Positions 26,786 to 35,684 of a DNA stretch of 64,000 nt are shown here, piece by piece. The position numbers were made by a program, and so were the translations under genes. The stretch's first letter is position 1. Every line of letters begins with the position of its first letter. Source of the stretch: Devosia sp. FJ2-5-3 (lineage in GTDB: Bacteria > Pseudomonadota > Alphaproteobacteria > Rhizobiales > Devosiaceae). Under the pieces are notes generated by a model that was given only the letters and a program-made list of their open reading frames with translations, did no database searches and had not been told where the DNA came from. The stretch spans positions 248,001-312,000 of the forward strand of contig NZ_CP104007.1 of assembly GCF_029201545.1 (NCBI RefSeq), given 5' to 3'.

Positions 26786-28306
26786 ATGAAAACTGTGTTC
26801 GTTCTCTTCGACTCGCTCAATCGCAAGGCCATGGAATGTTATGGCGGCAACGAGGTGAAAACGCCCAATTTCGCCCGCTTTGCCGAGCGCGCGGTGACCT
26901 TCGACACCCATTATGTCGGCAGCCTGCCGTGCATGCCGGCGCGGCGCGACATGCATACGGGGCGGCCGAGTTTCCTGCACCGCAGCTGGGGACCGCTGGA
27001 GCCCTTCGACAATTCCTTCCCCGAATTGTTCAAGCAGGCGGGCATCTATTCTCACATCATCACCGACCATCACCACTATTTCGCCGATGGCGGGGCGACC
27101 TATCACAACCGTTTCTCGAGCTGGGAGATGGTGCGCGGCAATGGCGCCGATCACTGGAAAGCGGTGGTCGAGCCTGACATGGAGCGCTATCGGCGCCAGT
27201 TTGGTGCGGGGCAGGTGCGTCCCTATCTTGCGCCCTACATGGTCAATCGCGACCATATCCGCGCCGAGGCGGATTTTTCCTGCCCGCAGGTGTTCGGCCA
27301 TGCCCTGGATTTCCTCGAAACCAATCACCGATCGGACAATTGGTTTCTGCAGATCGAGAGCTTTGATCCGCACGAGCCGTTCTTCGCGCCGCAGCGCTTC
27401 CGGGACCAGTATCCGACCGGCTATAGCGGCCCCATCATCGATTGGCCGACCTATGGCAAGGTTACGGAAGGTCCCGAGGAAGTGGCCGAAATCCGTGCCA
27501 ATTACTCGGCGCTGGTGGCCATGTGCGACGACTATTTCGGGCGCCTGCTCGACTTTTTCGATGAGCACGACCTCTGGGCCGATACGGCGCTGGTGGTCTC
27601 CACCGATCACGGCTTCCTGCTCGGCGAGCATGAATGCTGGGGCAAGAATCTGATGCCGGTATTCGACGAACAGGCGCGCATTCCACTGATGATATATCAT
27701 CCCCGCCATGCCCAGCGCGGCGGCGAGCGGCGCGCGGCCCTGACGCAGACGGTCGACCTGATGCCTACATTCCTCGACCTCTATGAGCTCCCCGTTCCCG
27801 ACGAGGTCCGCGGCAAATCGCTGTTGCCGCTCATGGACACTGATGCCCCGCTGCACGAGGCCGTGCTGTATGGCTATTTCGGTGCCGCCTGCAACATAAC
27901 CGACGGGCGCTACACCTATTTCCGCTATCCCGAAGACATGTCGGCCGATGCGCTCTACGAATACACCCTGATGCCGACGCGCATGCACCAGCGTTTCCCC
28001 TTGGGGCAACTCGCTGACATGACCCTCCACCCGCCGTTCGATTTCACCAAGAATATCTCCACCCTCAAGGTGAAGCCGGCGGCCAACAAGAATGGGCGGC
28101 CGGGGGTAATGGAGGGGCGGGACTATATCGGCACCACCACCGTGCTGTACGACACCGAGGCCGATCCCGGCCAGCTGGTCCCCATCGTTGATCCCGAAAT
28201 CGAGGGGCGGCTCCTCGCCGAGATGGTGCGGATGTTCGATGCGCTCGATGCGCCCCCCGAAATGTACCAGCGTTTCGGGCTCCGCCCGGCCGCGGCCTTG
28301 CAGTGA
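26786..28306 (+). CDS. Type I sulfatase, third gene of the cluster
   Basis: The 506-residue sulfatase begins M-K-T-V-F-V-L-F-D-S-L-N-R-K-A, where the usual second metal-site aspartate is a serine, as in several subfamilies with F-D-S-L-N-R. The modification motif is C-M-P-A-R at residues 49-53 with the downstream T-G-R. S-T-D-H-G-F-L-L-G-E-H near residue 266 carries late metal ligands. There is no signal peptide. It begins 44 bases after the preceding sulfatase stop. The start is the ATG at 26786; the open frame before it overlaps the previous gene. Substrate is unknown. Confidence 0.9.
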   Translation: MKTVFVLFDSLNRKAMECYGGNEVKTPNFARFAERAVTFDTHYVGSLPCMPARRDMHTGRPSFLHRSWGPLEPFDNSFPELFKQAGIYSHIITDHHHYFADGGATYHNRFSSWEMVRGNGADHWKAVVEPDMERYRRQFGAGQVRPYLAPYMVNRDHIRAEADFSCPQVFGHALDFLETNHRSDNWFLQIESFDPHEPFFAPQRFRDQYPTGYSGPIIDWPTYGKVTEGPEEVAEIRANYSALVAMCDDYFGRLLDFFDEHDLWADTALVVSTDHGFLLGEHECWGKNLMPVFDEQARIPLMIYHPRHAQRGGERRAALTQTVDLMPTFLDLYELPVPDEVRGKSLLPLMDTDAPLHEAVLYGYFGAACNITDGRYTYFRYPEDMSADALYEYTLMPTRMHQRFPLGQLADMTLHPPFDFTKNISTLKVKPAANKNGRPGVMEGRDYIGTTTVLYDTEADPGQLVPIVDPEIEGRLLAEMVRMFDALDAPPEMYQRFGLRPAAALQ

Positions 28307-28323
28307 GGCTGCCAATGGGGCAC

Positions 28324-28341
28324 ATCTGAAACAGACTGAAA
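28324..28341 (+). promoter_or_regulatory. Two CTGAAA half-sites before the LacI-family gene
   Basis: CTGAAA occurs at 28326-28331 and 28336-28341, ten bases apart in the same orientation, within the 48-base gap between the third sulfatase and the regulator. The half-site equals that of the palindrome at 22229-22248, suggesting autoregulation by weak binding. No full palindrome is present. Confidence 0.4.
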
Positions 28342-28354
28342 AGAATGGGCTCCC

Positions 28355-29392
28355 ATGGTTCGCATCACTGACGTCGCACGCGCTGCCAATGTATCGCCTG
28401 CCACGGTTTCGCGGGTGCTCAACCAGCCCGACATCGTCGTGCCGGAGAAGCGCGAACGCGTCCTGGCGGCCATCCGGGCGCTCAATTATTCGCCCAATAC
28501 CTTGGCCCACGGGCTGAGGGCCGGGGCGGTCAAGACCGTGTCCCTGCTCGTCGGCGATATTTCCCAGCCATTTCATGGCGCCTTCGCCAAGGCCATCGAC
28601 AAGGTGGGCGAGCGCCTCGGCTATCACGTGCTGCTGCGGGACCTCGATCACAGCGAAGACCGCCTTGTGCGCGTGCTGAACGAGCTGCGGCCCAGCGACA
28701 CTTATGGCGTCGTCATCGCGACCGCTGACGATCTCAGCGTGCCACGGGTCCGCGCGGCCATCGCGACCGCCCAGGAGCGGGGCCTGTTCGTCGTCTCCAG
28801 CGCGCAGATCGTCGATGACAGCGTCCCCTCCATCGTGCCGCGCTACCAGGCCATTTCCCATCTCGCCACCGTGCATCTGGCCACGGCCGGCGTCTGGCCG
28901 ATCATCTTTCTGGGCGGAAGCGACAGCTCGCCCTTGTCGCGGGAGCGGCGCGAAGGGTTCGAGCGCGCCAGCGCCGAACTTGGGCATGACGATGCCGCGC
29001 GCTGGATGCTCGACGGGCAGTTCGCGGTGGATGAAAGCCGCCACCAGGTCGACGCCCTGCTGTCCCGCGAACTCGGCAAGGGAATTCGCCTCGACGCATC
29101 GCGGCTCGGCATTATCGCGGTCAATATGCGCATGGCGATCGGCGCGTTGCAGGCGATAACGGACCGCAGCCTTTCTGTGCCCCAGGACGTGGCGCTGGTC
29201 TGCTGCGAGGATTTGCCGCTGGCATCCGAATGGCGCCCCTCGGTAACCACCGTCGGCATTGATTTTGCGGTGCTGGCAGAGGCCTGTTTTGCCAGTCTCG
29301 TCGCCGGCAAGGACGCTCCGCCGGTTACCTATCTCTCCCACAAGATCACGGTGAGAAATTCCAGTCGCATCGCCGAGCCCGATCAGGGCTAG
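28355..29392 (+). CDS. LacI-family transcriptional regulator of the sulfatase region
   Basis: The 345-residue protein has the LacI headpiece at residues 3-50 (I-T-D-V-A-R-A-A-N-V-S-P-A-T-V-S-R-V-L-N) with a hinge helix Y-S-P-N-T-L-A-H-G-L. A periplasmic-binding-protein-like effector domain follows from about residue 60. It is the last gene of the sulfatase block. The CTGAAA/TTTCAG sites at 22229, 28324 and 29407 are its likely operators, implying that it controls the sulfatase operon, perhaps the divergent nucleoside hydrolase, and the ABC operon that follows. The effector ligand is unknown. Confidence 0.9.
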   Translation: MVRITDVARAANVSPATVSRVLNQPDIVVPEKRERVLAAIRALNYSPNTLAHGLRAGAVKTVSLLVGDISQPFHGAFAKAIDKVGERLGYHVLLRDLDHSEDRLVRVLNELRPSDTYGVVIATADDLSVPRVRAAIATAQERGLFVVSSAQIVDDSVPSIVPRYQAISHLATVHLATAGVWPIIFLGGSDSSPLSRERREGFERASAELGHDDAARWMLDGQFAVDESRHQVDALLSRELGKGIRLDASRLGIIAVNMRMAIGALQAITDRSLSVPQDVALVCCEDLPLASEWRPSVTTVGIDFAVLAEACFASLVAGKDAPPVTYLSHKITVRNSSRIAEPDQG

Positions 29393-29406
29393 CATTTTGC
29401 CGGCAG

Positions 29407-29426
29407 TCTGAAATGCCTGTTTCAGA
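29407..29426. promoter_or_regulatory. LacI-family operator-like palindrome upstream of ABC operon
   Basis: TCTGAAA (29407-29413) and TTTCAGA (29420-29426) are perfect 7-base inverted arms with a 6-base spacer; a further TTTCAG half-site follows at 29429-29434. The half-site matches the palindrome before the sulfatase operon, though the spacer is two bases longer. Confidence 0.5.
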
Positions 29427-29711
29427 AATTTCAGTTCGCGGATCTGTGCATTTGAGCACTAGAGCACCATCATGCCCTTCGTTTGCGCAATGGCCACGGT
29501 CACGACAGACAAACGGCGATGTCCGAATCGTTGATAAGAAAAGCGTTTGATACTAGTGCTTTAGATGTATGGATTTGTGGGCCGCTGACCCTGTTCGGCC
29601 GTTTTCCCTGCCCGGAAAATGGGCAGCACGCGCTGGTCGCGCGGAATATAATTCGCAATGCACAGATCGCAGTTGACTCCGCCTTAGAGACGTTTTTTAC
29701 TGAAATCGATT

Positions 29712-29822
29712 ACAGAGCGACGTTGGAGGGTCAACGTCCACTGTGGTGCACCGGATGGTTCGGTGCAGGAGCCGGGCGCCTGAGGGAACGGCGCCTGATG
29801 GGGAAAAGGGCCGCTTGAGCGG
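29712..29822 (+). promoter_or_regulatory. Structured 5' leader, candidate purine-sensing (NMT1/xanthine-type) riboswitch
   Basis: Four hairpins occupy about 110 bases before the ribosome binding site (GGAG at 29825-29828). The first is GACGTTG/CAACGTC (29719-29725 and 29732-29738), extended by ACAG/CTGT across an asymmetric internal loop. The second is TGCACCG/CGGTGCA (29747-29753, 29761-29767). The third is GGCGCC/GGCGCC (29775-29780, 29790-29795). The last is CCGC-TTGA-GCGG (29811-29822), abutting the binding site. Leaders of NMT1-type transporters and purine genes in proteobacteria include the xanthine-binding NMT1-motif riboswitch. I cannot confirm its consensus here, so the class is an inference from context and structure. 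Confidence 0.4.
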
Positions 29823-29834
29823 ATGGAGCGCAGA

Positions 29835-30866
29835 ATGACGATCTCGAAATTTTCACTGGCTGGCTTGTCGCGCCGCAATTTCATGGCGCTGGCCGGCGCC
29901 GGCACGGTGGCAGCCGGTCTTTCCGGCCGGGCGTTCGCGCAGGCCGAGCCGACCGACCTGGCGGTGCAGCTTAATTGGCTGGAGACCGCCGATTTCGCCC
30001 CCGCCTTCGCCGCCGAAATGATGGGATACGATGTCGCGCACGGCATTCGTCAGTCCTTCGTGCCGGGAGGGCCGCAGATCGATCCGATCCAGTCCGTGGC
30101 GGGTGGCTCTGCCCCTGTGGGGTTTGCCGCAAGCGTCGGCCAATGCGCCCTGGCGCGGGCCAGTGGCATTCCGATCAAGATCTTCGGCGCATTCAACCGG
30201 ACATCGCCGATCGGGCTCATCAGTCTTGCCGAAAATGCGATCACGACGCCCGCAGATGCGGTCGGAAAACGAATTGGCCTCCAGGGCGGGGCGCGCCTCG
30301 CATGGTCGATCATCCTCAAGGAAAATGCGCTGTCCGAGGGTGACATGACCATCGTTCCGGTGGCCGGCGACGTCAGCCCGCTTGTTTCAAAGCAGGTGGA
30401 TGGTTTCTGGGGGTCGGCGGTCAACCAGCACATCTCGCTGGCCCGCGCGGGTGTGCCCAACCACATCATGACCCGAAGCGAAGTCGGGGCGCCCGAGCAT
30501 TTCGGCGTCTTGTTCGCGCTCGAAAGCACGCTTGCCGAACGCCGCGACGATATCGTCGCCTGGCTGGCGGCGCTGGTCGAGGGGCAGCGCTACTATATGG
30601 GTAACAGCGATATCGTCGCCGATCACATCGTGGCGCGTTCGCCGGCCCTGCAGCTCAATACCGAGCAGCTGCGGGAGCAGTCCGCCGCCATAATTTCCTT
30701 CATCAATGTACCCGGCAAGGACTTGCCCCTGCTGCGCCTCGACGAGGAAGGGGGCGCGCAGGCGATCTCCCAGCTCGATGCACAGGGCCAGTTGCCGTCC
30801 CCCGTGTCGCTGGCAGATCTGCTGGATGGCAGCCTGCTCGATGAAGCCTATGCGGTTCTAGGTTGA
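29835..30866 (+). CDS. ABC transporter substrate-binding protein, NMT1/THI5-like family
   Basis: The 343-residue periplasmic protein has a twin-arginine signal (L-S-R-R-N-F-M-A-L-A-G-A) ending near A-F-A-Q-A. An SsuA/NMT1-type fold follows, starting L-A-V-Q-L-N-W-L-E-T-A-D-F-A-P-A-F. Members bind sulfonates, nitrate, pyrimidine precursors or purines. GGAG lies six bases before the ATG at 29835, favouring it over the ATG at 29823. It is the first gene of an operon with an ATPase, two permeases and guanine deaminase, which makes a purine-related ligand the simplest guess; a sulfur-containing ligand is the alternative, given the sulfatase neighbours. Confidence 0.87.
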   Translation: MTISKFSLAGLSRRNFMALAGAGTVAAGLSGRAFAQAEPTDLAVQLNWLETADFAPAFAAEMMGYDVAHGIRQSFVPGGPQIDPIQSVAGGSAPVGFAASVGQCALARASGIPIKIFGAFNRTSPIGLISLAENAITTPADAVGKRIGLQGGARLAWSIILKENALSEGDMTIVPVAGDVSPLVSKQVDGFWGSAVNQHISLARAGVPNHIMTRSEVGAPEHFGVLFALESTLAERRDDIVAWLAALVEGQRYYMGNSDIVADHIVARSPALQLNTEQLREQSAAIISFINVPGKDLPLLRLDEEGGAQAISQLDAQGQLPSPVSLADLLDGSLLDEAYAVLG

Positions 30867-30962
30867 ACCAAACCGGGGAGGCGGCGATCCGCCTCCCTCC
30901 GGCAAGACCCGTGGTTTTGAAGCGCCGAGGGCGCCGGGCCGCGGAAGATAGGGAGAGAGCTG

Positions 30963-31759
<797 letters not shown>

Positions 31760-31760
<1 letters not shown>

Positions 31761-32548
31761 TGTCCGCCATTGCTATCACTCCCAAGACCTCGGGACGCCT
31801 GCGTTCGTTGACGGCGGTGCTGCTTGTTCTTGCCGTTTGGGAGCTTGCGGCACGCCTTTTCGCGCCCGGGCCGACGCCGATCATCCCGCCGCCGACGATC
31901 CTCGTCACCTATGTCGCGGACCATCTGGGCCTCCTGGCGGTCGTGGTGCGGCCGACGCTCATCGAAGCCGTATCCGGTTTCTGTATCGGCGCAGCATTCT
32001 CCATCGTCATGGCCGCCATTTTCGTGCGCTATCGGGGTGTCGAGGCGGCCCTCTCCAATACGCTGGTGCTGATCCATAGCCTGCCCATGCTGGCCATCAT
32101 TCCGCTCCTCGTGATCTGGTTCGGCATCGGCTATACGCCCAAGATTGTCGTCGCGGCGCTGGCGACCTTTTTCCCCGTGCTCAATGGCGCCTTGCGCGGC
32201 CTTCGATCTGCCGATCGCAGCACGCTCGAGCTCATGCACCTGCTCAATGCCACCGGCATGCAGACACTGCTGAAGGTGCGCATTCCCTCCAGCCTTCCCT
32301 ACATCTTTGCCGGCCTCAAGATCGCGGCGCCGCAAGCCGTACTGGGCGCCACGGTGGCGGAATGGATCGGCTCTCGCGAGGGCCTTGGCTCGCAGATCCT
32401 GATGGCTTTGCTGAACTACGACGTGCCCCTGCTCTGGGCCTGCATGGTGCTGTGCGCGGTGATGGCGGCGCTGGGTTTTTGCATCATTGTCGCGATTGAA
32501 TATCTCGTCATCGGGCGGCGTGCCGAACCCCTAAAGGCTGAAGATTGA
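31760..32548 (+). CDS. ABC transporter permease 1 (SsuC/TauC-like)
   Basis: The 262-residue BPD-type permease has about six membrane segments and the cytoplasmic coupling loop near residue 170 (L-L-N-A-T-G-M-Q-T-L-L-K-V-R-I-P). The family feature I-P-P-P-T-I-L lies near the N terminus. It starts at the ATG overlapping the ATPase stop and ends overlapping the start of a second permease. The operon thus encodes a heteromeric transporter core rather than the more usual single permease. Confidence 0.9.
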
Positions 32549-33357
32549 TGAGTACCATGGATATTGTTCCTGTCGGCCCGGCCGGCGATCGGCCAGGCTC
32601 GGGCGCGCGGCTGCGCGAATTCCTGTTCCGTTTTGCCTCGCCACTCGTGGTCTTGTCCCTGCTGGCGATCTGGCAGCTGATCGCCATGGCTTTTGCCATT
32701 CCGGTCTACATTCTGCCCCAGCCCGTCAATCTGATCACTGCCTTGCCGGCAACGGGCCGGACATTGTTCAATGGCTGGGCCGTCACCATGATGGAGGCCA
32801 GCGCCGGCTTCATCATCGGCAATGTGTTTTCGATCGCTGTCGCCTTCCTCGTTACCGTGTCCAGCACGGCCCGGGCAGGGATCATGCCTGTTGCCCTGGC
32901 CATCAAGAGCGTCCCCATGGTGGCGATCACGCCGCTGATCACCCTGTCGGTCGGCTTCGGCCACGCGACGGTGGTGACCGTTGCGGCGCTGGTCTGCTTC
33001 TTTCCGACGCTGGTCAATGTCAGCCGCGGCTTGAAGGCGGCGCCTCGCGGGGCGATGGACCTCTTCCACATCATTGATGCCAACCCGGTCCAGACCTTCT
33101 GGAAGCTGCGTCTTCCCTATGCGCTTCCCTACCTCTTCACTGCCCTGCGCATTACCGCGCCGGCGGCGTTTGGTGGTGCCATGCTGGCGGAATATGTCGC
33201 CTCCAATGCCGGGCTCGGCTATCTGATCCAGGATGGCTACAGCCGGTTCCAGTTCATTCTGGTGTGGCAGATCGTGGTGCTCGCGACGGTGACGACGCTG
33301 ACCGCCTTTTCCATTGTCGTCTGGTTCGAAAAGCGTGTCGTGGACAGCAAGCGATGA
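32548..33357 (+). CDS. ABC transporter permease 2 (SsuC/TauC-like)
   Basis: The 269-residue permease has an N-terminal extension of about 25 residues, then six membrane segments; the coupling loop is F-H-I-I-D-A-N-P-V-Q-T-F-W-K-L-R-L-P. Paired with permease 1 it would form the membrane channel of the importer. The ATG at 32548 overlaps the stop of permease 1, and its own TGA overlaps the ATG of the guanine deaminase gene, so transporter and enzyme are translationally coupled. Confidence 0.9.
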   Translation: MSTMDIVPVGPAGDRPGSGARLREFLFRFASPLVVLSLLAIWQLIAMAFAIPVYILPQPVNLITALPATGRTLFNGWAVTMMEASAGFIIGNVFSIAVAFLVTVSSTARAGIMPVALAIKSVPMVAITPLITLSVGFGHATVVTVAALVCFFPTLVNVSRGLKAAPRGAMDLFHIIDANPVQTFWKLRLPYALPYLFTALRITAPAAFGGAMLAEYVASNAGLGYLIQDGYSRFQFILVWQIVVLATVTTLTAFSIVVWFEKRVVDSKR

Positions 33358-34712
33358 GCAAGTCGCTGCGCGGCATGGTTTTGCGGGGCAATTTCATCCA
33401 CGCGCCCCTGCCGGGCGAAGTGGAGACGGTTCTCGATGCGCTCATGGTGGTCGGCAATGATGGCACGATCACCGCTCTCTACCCAACGGGGCATCCGGAC
33501 CGCGGGGCGGTCGAGGCAAAGGCCACGGCAGACGGCGAGCTCGTCAGCTTCGGGTCCGCCGATTACATCCTTCCCGGCTTCGTCGATCTGCATGTGCACG
33601 CGCCGCAATATCCGCAGCTCGGCCTCGCGCTCGACGTGCCGCTCGAAGTCTGGCTCGGCAAATACACCTTCCCGCTCGAAGCGCGCTATGCGGACCTCGA
33701 CTTCGCTCGCCAAAGCTATTCGACGCTGGTAGCCGATCTCCTTCGCAACGGCACGACCACCGCGCTCTACTTCGCCACCGTGCACGAGGAGGCAACAAAG
33801 CTGCTCGTCGATCTTTGCCTCGCGCTTGGGCAGAGGGCCCTTGTCGGCAAGGTGGCCATGGATAATCCCAAGACCTGCCCAGACTATTATCGCGACGCCT
33901 CGGCAGCCGGGGCGCTTGCGGCCACACGGGCGATCATCGACTATGTCCGCGCCCATGCGGACAATGGCGAGGGCAGGGTGCTGCCCGTCATCACCCCGCG
34001 CTTTATTCCCTCTTGCACCGATGAGCTGCTCGAGGGGCTCGGCCACCTTGCCCGCGACTCTGGCTGCCATGTCCAGACCCATTGCTCGGAAAGCGATTGG
34101 GCGCATTCCTATGTGCTCGACCGCCATGGCATGACCGATACGGCGAGTCTCGATCGCTTCGGGCTTCTGGGGCGGCGCAGCGTCCTTGCCCATGCCACCC
34201 GTCTCACCGAGGATGACAAGGACAGCATTATTGCCGCTGGCGCCGCCGTCGCGCACTGCCCGCTGTCCAATGCGTATTTTGGGGACGCCGTGTTTCCGCT
34301 GCGCGCCGCGCTCGAAAAGGGCATGCATGTGGGCATGGGCACCGATATTTCCGGCGGACCGTCCGCCTCGGTGCTCGAAACCGCCCGCATGGCGATTGCC
34401 GCGTCCCGCATTCTGGAAAGCGGCGCCGATCCCGATCGTCCGCCCGAGGCGCGCCAGCGCCCCGCGTCCCGCATCGATTTTCGCACCGCCTTCCATGTGG
34501 CGACGGCGGGGGGCGGCATCGCGCTCGACCTGCCCATCGGCCAGTTCGCGCCGGGCTATCATTTCGATGCCCTGCGCATCGACACGGCCGCTCCCGAAGG
34601 GGGAATTCGCATTTTTGGCGAAACCGATCCCGACCTCATCCTCCAAAAGATCATCTATACCGCCTCCCGTGCCAATATCGGCTCGGTCTGGGTGGGTGGA
34701 CAGCCGGTCTAG
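33354..34712 (+). CDS. guaD: Guanine deaminase
   Basis: The 452-residue amidohydrolase converts guanine to xanthine and ammonia. The zinc-binding H-x-H lies in P-G-F-V-D-L-H-V-H-A-P-Q-Y-P-Q-L-G near residue 80, the signature that separates guanine deaminases from other amidohydrolases. Further ligands are in Q-T-H-C-S-E-S, L-A-H-A-T and the late G-T-D-I-S-G-G. Its start overlaps the stop of permease 2 (ATGA). This coupling is the strongest clue that the importer handles purines. Xanthine dehydrogenase genes are not in the window. Confidence 0.92.
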   Translation: MSKSLRGMVLRGNFIHAPLPGEVETVLDALMVVGNDGTITALYPTGHPDRGAVEAKATADGELVSFGSADYILPGFVDLHVHAPQYPQLGLALDVPLEVWLGKYTFPLEARYADLDFARQSYSTLVADLLRNGTTTALYFATVHEEATKLLVDLCLALGQRALVGKVAMDNPKTCPDYYRDASAAGALAATRAIIDYVRAHADNGEGRVLPVITPRFIPSCTDELLEGLGHLARDSGCHVQTHCSESDWAHSYVLDRHGMTDTASLDRFGLLGRRSVLAHATRLTEDDKDSIIAAGAAVAHCPLSNAYFGDAVFPLRAALEKGMHVGMGTDISGGPSASVLETARMAIAASRILESGADPDRPPEARQRPASRIDFRTAFHVATAGGGIALDLPIGQFAPGYHFDALRIDTAAPEGGIRIFGETDPDLILQKIIYTASRANIGSVWVGGQPV

Positions 34713-34757
34713 GACTGCCCAACAGGATCGGCAGGCCGTCCAGAAAAGCCCCATATA

Positions 34758-35684
34758 ATGAATGTCTATCTGCCGATCGCCGAGCTTTCCGTGAACCTCT
34801 TCTTTCTCGTGGGGATCGGAGGGGCGGTGGGGTTTTTGTCGGGCCTGTTCGGGGTGGGCGGCGGGTTTTTGCTGACCCCGCTGCTGATCTTTTCGGGCGT
34901 GCCGACTTCGGTGGCGGTGGCCTCGGTGACCGGCCAGGTGGTGGCCGCCTCGACCTCGGGGGCGCTCAGCCATTATCGGCGCGGCGGCATCGACCTGCAT
35001 CTCGCGCTCTATCTCGTGCTCTCCGGCATATTGGGGGCCTTTGGCGGCGTCGCCGCTTTCTCGCTGCTGCGCCAGGCCGGCCAGCTCGATCTCGTCATTG
35101 CCCTCGGCTTTTTGATTTTGCTGGGTTTTGTCGGCCTTCTGATGCTGCAGGAGGCGGTGCGCGCCATTCTCAAGCAGCGCCAGGGGATCGTGGTGCGCGA
35201 GCGCATGCCGCACCAGCACAGCTGGATCCATGGCCTGCCCTGGCGCGTCCGCTTCAAGAAAAGCCGGCTCTATATCTCGGTGCTGCCGGTCCTCGCCATC
35301 GGCCTCTTCATCGGCTTTGTCGGCTCGCTGCTCGGCGTCGGTGGCGGCTTCATCATGGTGCCGGCGCTGGTCTATCTGTTGCGCGTGCCCGGCAATGTGG
35401 TGATCGGCACCTCGCTGGCCCAGGTGGTGGCGATGATGGCGGCGACCACGATCCTGCACGCCGTGCAGAGCCAGAGCGTCGATATCCTGCTCGCCTTCTG
35501 CCTGATGGTCGGCGGCACGGCGGGGGCCCAGTTCGGCGCCGCGGCGGGTAAACATCTGCGCGGCGAACAGCTGCGCGGCCTGCTCGCCCTCCTTGTGCTG
35601 GCCGTCGCCATCCGCTTTGGTCTCTCGCTGGTGCTGACCCCGTCCGATGTCTTCTCCATGGCGGTCATGGGGGCGGCGCGATGA
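34758..35684 (+). CDS. TSUP family (TauE/SafE) anion exporter
   Basis: The 308-residue membrane protein has two repeated halves of about four helices. Each carries the TSUP motif: F-G-V-G-G-G-F-L-L-T-P-L-L near residue 30 and L-G-V-G-G-G-F-I-M-V-P-A-L near residue 195. Family members export sulfite, sulfonates or other organic anions. The stop overlaps the start of the TIGR02186 gene, a partnership common in alphaproteobacteria. Its position next to a sulfatase cluster fits disposal of sulfur oxyanions, but that is inference. Confidence 0.9.
   Translation: MNVYLPIAELSVNLFFLVGIGGAVGFLSGLFGVGGGFLLTPLLIFSGVPTSVAVASVTGQVVAASTSGALSHYRRGGIDLHLALYLVLSGILGAFGGVAAFSLLRQAGQLDLVIALGFLILLGFVGLLMLQEAVRAILKQRQGIVVRERMPHQHSWIHGLPWRVRFKKSRLYISVLPVLAIGLFIGFVGSLLGVGGGFIMVPALVYLLRVPGNVVIGTSLAQVVAMMAATTILHAVQSQSVDILLAFCLMVGGTAGAQFGAAAGKHLRGEQLRGLLALLVLAVAIRFGLSLVLTPSDVFSMAVMGAAR

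Larger units (their letters stand above)
29393..29834 (+). other. 442-bp intergenic region before the ABC/guanine deaminase operon
   Basis: No convincing protein gene is present. The first part holds an operator-like palindrome (29407-29426). The middle (about 29530-29720) is clearly poorer in GC than its surroundings and could hold the promoter. The last 120 bases form a chain of hairpins ending at the ribosome binding site of the ABC substrate-binding protein gene. Confidence 0.6.

Noticed and set aside
26510..29395. A 961-codon open frame on the minus strand across the sulfatase and LacI genes
   Set aside because: It is antisense to well-supported proteins with intact motifs. Long antisense frames are expected from strong third-position GC bias, and the translation is low in complexity with no family pattern.
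29483..29818. A 111-codon plus-strand frame in the leader of the ABC operon
   Set aside because: Its second half coincides with the chain of hairpins, the composition does not resemble its neighbours, and no domain or good ribosome binding site is visible. I keep the region as non-coding.
29690..29834. TPP or guanidine riboswitch in the ABC operon leader
   Set aside because: NMT1/THI5-like binding proteins suggested TPP, but the CTGAGA and ACCTGAT boxes with their usual pairing are not present. The guanidine-type conserved loops (ACGR) are also missing.
33237..35555. A 772-codon minus-strand open frame across guanine deaminase and the TSUP gene
   Set aside because: Antisense shadow; the plus-strand proteins have complete motifs and overlapping starts and stops.
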